A stretch of DNA of 64,000 nucleotides from positions 1-64,000 of the forward strand of contig BDIU01000462.1 in assembly GCA_002118135.1 (NCBI GenBank), written 5' to 3'. A model generated the notes under the pieces. That model worked only from the letters and a program-made list of their open reading frames with translations. It had not been told where the DNA came from and searched no databases. The stretch comes from Trebouxia sp. TZW2008 (lineage: Eukaryota > Chlorophyta > Trebouxiophyceae > Trebouxiales > Trebouxiaceae). Made by a program: the position numbers and the translations under genes. Below are positions 57,116 through 64,000 of this stretch, piece after piece (position 1 is the stretch's first letter; every line of letters starts with the position of its first letter).

Positions 57116-59469
57116 ATGGTGTATAGCTACCAGTTCGGCGTGCAAACGATAGCACCGGCCCTAGGCTGCGTGCTGACCATTGGTCGTAGCTTGATTCCTC
57201 TCAGAGACGTGTTGAATGTGCGGAAAGATCGGCGGCTAGGGGTAAGGCCTGCAGATCACGGGCTCAGGCAAGCTGGCAAGCATGGCTGTCCTGCCCCGAG
57301 ATGGAAAGCAATTAACTTGTTGCTTGCAATGGCAGGAGCTGAATCCAACCCCATTTGCAGCTATGATCCTAAATCATACTGGGTGGGTGGTGTATGCTGT
57401 GCTGCATACAGACTGGTTCATCTTCACTATGGATTCTAGCGGACTTATCATAGGCATTTGGATGATGTTCTCACTGTACCCACTAGCACATACACAGGTA
57501 CAGAATGTTACTGTATTTACACCAATAACCCGTGAGAGTCTTCCAAGCACATTCTGGGTTGTGCTGCCAGCTGTTTGCAACTCACAGGTGCAAAACAGGT
57601 TAAATGGTCTGGTTGTGATTGCGGGCATTCTGTATTGTGCCTTAGCCTTGGTCAGCATGATCCTCAACGCTGTCAACTCACCAGCCATACCACTGCTGTG
57701 GTGAGTATGACAGTCTTGCCCGGCAATTGCTGCATATAGTATTGCTGCTTACATCATTGTGATCACTATCCACTATTGTGCACAATTTGCTGTGCAAGTT
57801 TGACCCAGTCATGCCCTCCCAACAATAAGACATTGTCTTGTTTAATGTCACATGCTGTGCCATGCCATGTCATGTCATGTCATGTCATGCTATGCCACAT
57901 CCTGCCATGCTGCACTGCCATTGCATCCAGTTGTTGATTGTGACTGCTTGACGTTCTGAGGCCTTGCACTATGCAAGCATAGTGCAAATATAATGTGATG
58001 CTATGTTGCACAGATTTGGCATGAAGCTGACATGTAGTGTGGTGCCATGTGATGTAGATGCTGCAAATTGTAGCAGGGCAAATGTCAAAGTGACAAGTTT
58101 AAACTTCATATATTCCACCTTCGTCGATGTGTTGTTGGTAGTGTGGTGCCATGCTGTGTAGACTTTGCAATTGTGGCGTTGGATGTAGGGGCTGGGCAGT
58201 AGCCGTCACTCAAGTGCTGCTGTATGCTGCACCTCTGTACAAATGCTCGCCATGTCGCATACCTTGTGCAACTGTGGCTATGCTTTCTTGTAGGGGATGG
58301 GCTGTGACAGTCACTCAAGTGCTGTTGTATGCTGCACCTCTGTCTACGCTGTACAAATGCATGCCATGCTGCATACCTTTTGCAACTGTGGCAATGCTTG
58401 GGTGTAGGGGTTGGGCAGTAGCTGTCACTCAAGTGCTGCTGTATGCTGCACCTCTGTCTACGCTGTACAAAGCTGTGAAAGCCAGGAGCTCTGCGTCCTT
58501 CCATCTGGGCCTGGGCATTCTAGGGTTCCTCAGCTCAGCCATGTGGACCATATATGGCGGGGTATGCCTGCTTGCTTGCTGCATTGCGGATCGACTTAAG
58601 CAGGGCCTTGCTGTCTTCCTGTCTGTCACTCTGGCTAGGCAGGAGTGAATGTCGAATGTGAATTTTTGCTAGTCCTGTTTGAGGTCAGCAGTCACGCGCT
58701 GTGCTTGCTGAGCATGCCAGCAGCATGAAGCTGAGGGTTGTCCTTGATGCCAAACCTACAGGAGCCTCAGAAAAGAAAATAAAAGAAACAGAGACAAGTC
58801 TATGGTGTTTGGCACCCTGACGGGAGTCTTTGTTCTCAGAGGCAGCCTGGAATTGCCCGAGTCCATGTCAAAGACTGCATCATAGCTTTGTGTTTCAAGC
58901 CTATCATGGATGTGAAATTAATCTGCAGTGATCACCTTTGATGTATACTCATGATGCTGAGCTAGTCTGAACTGTGCAGATGCTGCCTAATGATCTGTCT
59001 GTATACGCATGTTGTATCTTGTTCCTGTGCACGCAGACTGAAAGGAAATACTTCATCTTTGTCCCTAGCTTCCTTGGGGCGCTTCTGACACTAGCAGCTA
59101 TTGCTGTATGTGCAATCTTCCCCAGGTGAGGCTCTGCATGCAACAGTTCGTAATTTCCATTGCTCACTAGGGTGCACTGCATGCGCTGTGATATTGGTGT
59201 ATTGAACTTGTGTACTGAGCACCTTTTCAAGTGTTTTTGTGTCAAATGATGAGGTGCATGTGCTACACTGCTTGACGTAAACAGGGTGCACTGTGGCCCT
59301 TCAGGGTACTCACACATGCTGTCTGCTTGAGGCATTTGCTTGTCATTGCACTCCCTTGAAGATGAAGATTCTTTCATGCAGGAATGAGCCTGGGCAGCCC
59401 ACGCCAGCAGCACAGTCTCAGCGGCGCATCACAACCATTGAGCGAGCAGTTGAGCTACAAGTCGTCTGA
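57116..59469 (+). CDS. SWEET: SWEET-type sugar transporter (MtN3/saliva)
   Basis: Membrane uniporter for sugars with two three-helix MtN3 units around a linker helix. Six exons in phase: 57116-57241, 57336-57497, 57588-57700, 58408-58561, 59037-59125 and 59382-59469, 243 residues. First unit: APALGCVLTIGRSLIPLRDV, LNPTPFAAMILNHTGWVVYA and SSGLIIGIWMMFSLYPLA. Linker helix: NGLVVIAGILYCALALVSMI. Second unit: VTQVLLYAAPLSTLYKAV, GILGFLSSAMWTIYGG and FVPSFLGALLTLAAIAVCAI. The conserved Pro of helix 1 and the N-P-x-P/Asn pair before helix 2 are present. The substrate cannot be deduced. Intron 3 carries two ghost copies of exon 4. Confidence 0.92.
57849..57915. repeat. CATGC/CATGT short tandem repeat
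   Basis: Runs of the 5-mers CATGC and CATGT (TGTGCCATGCCATGTCATGT...). Located in SWEET intron 3. Confidence 0.85.
58190..58495 (+). repeat. Tandem ghost copies of SWEET exon 4 start
   Basis: The start of functional exon 4 (GTAGGGGTTGGGCAGTAGCT, then ACTCAAGTGCTGCTGTATGC) is preceded by two copies at about 58185-58260 and 58288-58370. All three keep the TAG acceptor, the core encoding VTQVLLYAAPL and the following TGTACAAA. The first copy lacks the TCTACGC segment present in the other two. Copies are in intron 3, spaced about 100-120 bp apart. Confidence 0.9.
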
Positions 59470-60549
59470 GCAGGGGAGTGGAAGTTGCAACAGCATGCTG
59501 TGAGCATTCAGCAAGCAGTTACTGCTCAGTGTGCCTTGGAGGGCATAAAAGGCTCAGTATAATGATTGGGTCAGCATGCGTTGAAGGGTGCACATGGCCC
59601 TTGACACTGATGCTGTCAGCAACTTACTTGGCAAGGAACATGGTTCAAGATTGTTCTTGAGCGTTGAGCCTGGCAAAGGTGTGCTTCACCCAAGGCAAGC
59701 TTGCAACAGCAGCTACTGTTGCACTGAGTGTGTTTGAGGGCTGAAGTGTCAGAGGAAGGGCCGGTGTTCTACCTGCTGTGGCAGTTGGCCAGGCAGCTTT
59801 GGGAACAGTTACTGTTGTGGGCCCGTGAATCTATGGCCGTGTGATGTGGCAATGTCATGAGCAAAGTGCTGCAGTAATCGCCTGCTGGTTGACTTGCCAT
59901 GCAGACAGGAAAGAACAGGTCAGAAATGTTGCACAGGTCTGTATATGAAAGGCAGGGACAGCAACAAGCGCATTATGCAATTTGGCTTGATTGTCGTTTT
60001 CGGGAGCTGCTATTGCTGACCAACACAGTGATGTGATCGTAAGGGTCTGACAAGATAAGTACAAACTCAATGCAGTTCCCACAATTGGACATGCTGTACA
60101 ATCTGCTGCCACTTCATGGAATGCTGTCCATATGCATGCCATGCATGTGGTGCATCTGCTTTGCATTCTGAGTGCAGCTGCAACCTGCAGGCTTGGGAAC
60201 AACGTCAACATGCATAGAAACAAGGTCAAAGCCCTGAGAACAGTGCGTTGGAATTGACGCATTCAGGAAATCAACGGTTCAAATGAAAGTCGATGGTCAT
60301 TTAGACAAGTCACACATGGTCAAAGTATTTCAAACATCTGTCAAGGGGAGGGAGGGAGGGGGAAAGAGCATCCCATAGAATGCTCTTGGATTTATTTTTG
60401 CGCTCAGTTGAGCCTCAAGACACATCAACATACAAAGGCCTGCCTGCAAAAACGTGACCCACAATTGCCAACAGACCAAGGACATTGCTGATCAGCCTCA
60501 AACCAGGTTTGATCAGGCCCAAAGATGCCAGAGCACTTCTGCTGAACGG
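59470..60549. other. Intergenic stretch between convergent genes
   Basis: Presumed 3' untranslated regions. A minus frame at 59855-60262 (135 residues) begins with a signal-like hydrophobic leader but has no further support. A G-rich/A-rich patch (GGGAGGGAGGG) lies near 60345. Confidence 0.55.
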
Positions 60550-61294
60550 TCATACTAAAGGTTGCGTACTAGAGTCAGCTCCCTGAGTTTGATGATGAAT
60601 TCGATGCGGCAATGTGTGTTTGCTAGGTGAGTCCCTCACTGCACTTGAGTCATGCAACACAGCACGTGCATCATGCAACGCTGGAGAAGTAGCATTTGCT
60701 GCTGGCTCCTGTGCTGATGTTGCAGGATCTGTATGCGTTGCGTTGCCCTGAGCAGCTACATAGCCATCATCATACAGCATGACACCAAGCCTGCTATTGT
60801 GCTCCACACCATGCTGATGCGCTGCATGTTTCAGCAAGAGTATATGCTGCTGAAGCTGATGTAGCTCTGCCTGTTGCAACAGAGCCACATGTCAGCCCAA
60901 ACCACAAAGCCGGTGGCGACTTGTCATGCCTGGTAAGCCTCGCCAGCAGCTGTACAGAGGCACTGCAAGCAAGCACTGGAGCACAGCAATACTCACCTCC
61001 AGTTTCTCATTTGACTTACTGAGCTCCAAAATGATCTGCATAAGCACTGAGCATCTCAAGCTTGTCACCCTCACTATCATAAGGGTGTTGTTCCTAGCAG
61101 GATCAACTTCAACAACAGCTTACCCTCTCTTTGGTAGAGTCTTTCGTTGACACTGTACTGTTCTCTGCTGCTGCTGAATCCGCTGGCCTGGAGGGGGCGA
61201 AGTCGGATTGCATCCCCAGAAACACCAACAGCAGTATGAGACCAACAACAAACGGCCGAGAAATGCCCTGACCACCATTCACGGGTATGAACAT
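60550..61294 (-). CDS. Small single-pass membrane protein with coiled coil
   Basis: Three exons in phase: 61124-61294, 60997-61035 and 60550-60870, 176 residues. After a short N-terminus comes one membrane helix (PFVVGLILLLVFLGMQ). Next is a Ser/Thr/Ala stretch and a heptad-patterned segment that crosses both introns (IILELSKSNEKLE then AELHQLQQHILLLKHA). The end is a Ser/His/Pro-rich low-complexity tail. The layout is that of a type II membrane or signal-anchored protein with a short coiled coil, as in some Golgi proteins. No family recognised. The start is the first ATG before the membrane helix. Divergent from PSMA5 with about 450 bp between. Confidence 0.65.
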
Positions 61295-63698
<2,404 letters not shown>

Positions 63699-63902
63699 AC
63701 ATCCCTCTTGCTCATCATTCTTGCAAAACATAGGCACTGTAAGCAAAGGATAGTGTCAGCTGCAATGCTGTTGCCAATTGCAGCTGCAGTGTATGCAGTC
63801 TTGTAAGCTCTGACCATTTGTTCCTTTTGGTCTGTAACACCAGACCTGAGCACTGTCAATGTTACCGCCAACGTGACTGTCAGCAATTGATCTGGTCTGC
63901 AG

Positions 63903-64000
63903 CCTGGCAGATTTGCAGTATGCTATGTCTGATGGCAACGTGAGCCACAAACGGGCAGCTCTGGAATTGACTATGAAAGTCAGATCTCTCAGCGTGACAC
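63903..64000 (+). CDS. Possible exon of a further gene, cut by the window end
   Basis: After a TCTGCAG acceptor-like site the frame LADLQYAMSDGNVSHKRAAL... stays open to the last base. The sequence is charged and helix-like. No family recognised. It could be non-coding. Confidence 0.3.

Noticed and set aside
57849..57915. CATGT/CATGC run as a regulatory element
   Set aside because: It is simple-sequence expansion inside an intron without other support.
59855..60262. 135-residue minus-strand frame with a signal-like start
   Set aside because: It lies between two convergent genes, has no splice partners or recognisable domain, and hydrophobic frames are common by chance in this base composition.

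Overview
The window is nuclear DNA of a photosynthetic eukaryote, most likely a green alga. The evidence is dense spliceosomal introns (GT-AG, a few GC-AG, acceptors mostly TGCAG), a plant-type ARP7, a chloroplast lumen thiol oxidoreductase with a transit-like leader, a SWEET transporter, and moderate GC content. Placement within the Chlorophyta (a trebouxiophyte is my guess) is inference. There is one assembly gap of 285 N and one NN.

Layout. 0.3-7.0 kb: a doubtful minus-strand ORF, ARP7 (+), LTO1 (-) and a four-exon unknown nuclear-type protein (+). 7.2-16.4 kb: a FANCJ/BRIP1-type iron-sulfur DNA helicase (+). 16.4-19.4 kb: a poor region with a CpG-richer island. 19.4-23.4 kb: an unidentified helix-rich protein (-). 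23.6-26.1 kb: gap, C-rich block and a decayed DDE transposase-like gene (+). 26.9-27.8 kb: an intronless short-chain dehydrogenase (+). 28.6-36.8 kb: APC4, a subunit of the anaphase-promoting complex (-). 37.4-43.2 kb: CCT1, chaperonin TCP-1 alpha (+). 43.7-47.0 kb: IWS1/SPN1 elongation factor (-). 47.0-49.8 kb: small doubtful genes. 49.8-55.0 kb: Rab escort protein (-). 55.4-56.5 kb: oligoribonuclease (+). 57.1-59.5 kb: SWEET transporter (+). 60.6-61.3 kb: a small coiled-coil membrane protein (-). 61.7-63.7 kb: proteasome subunit alpha-5 (+). A possible exon of a further gene runs off the right end. The recognised genes are housekeeping genes with no shared pathway. Several pairs are divergent with short intergenic regions (LTO1/unknown, APC4/CCT1, REP/ORN, coiled-coil protein/PSMA5).

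The most striking signal is not a single gene. Introns of at least seven genes (FANCJ, APC4, CCT1, IWS1, REP, SWEET and the transposase-like gene) carry two to about twelve diverged tandem copies of the adjacent exon end, usually with the splice site included. These ghost exons are mostly frame-broken. The pattern looks like repeated tandem duplication anchored at splice junctions, one proposed route of intron gain and growth, here acting recurrently. A second signal is a family of three pogo-like MITEs (CAGT... termini, TA target sites). A pogo/CENP-B-like DDE gene that seems to have lost its catalytic residues lies nearby.

Exon borders were read by eye from splice consensus, reading-frame continuity and remembered family sequences. 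No alignment was run.
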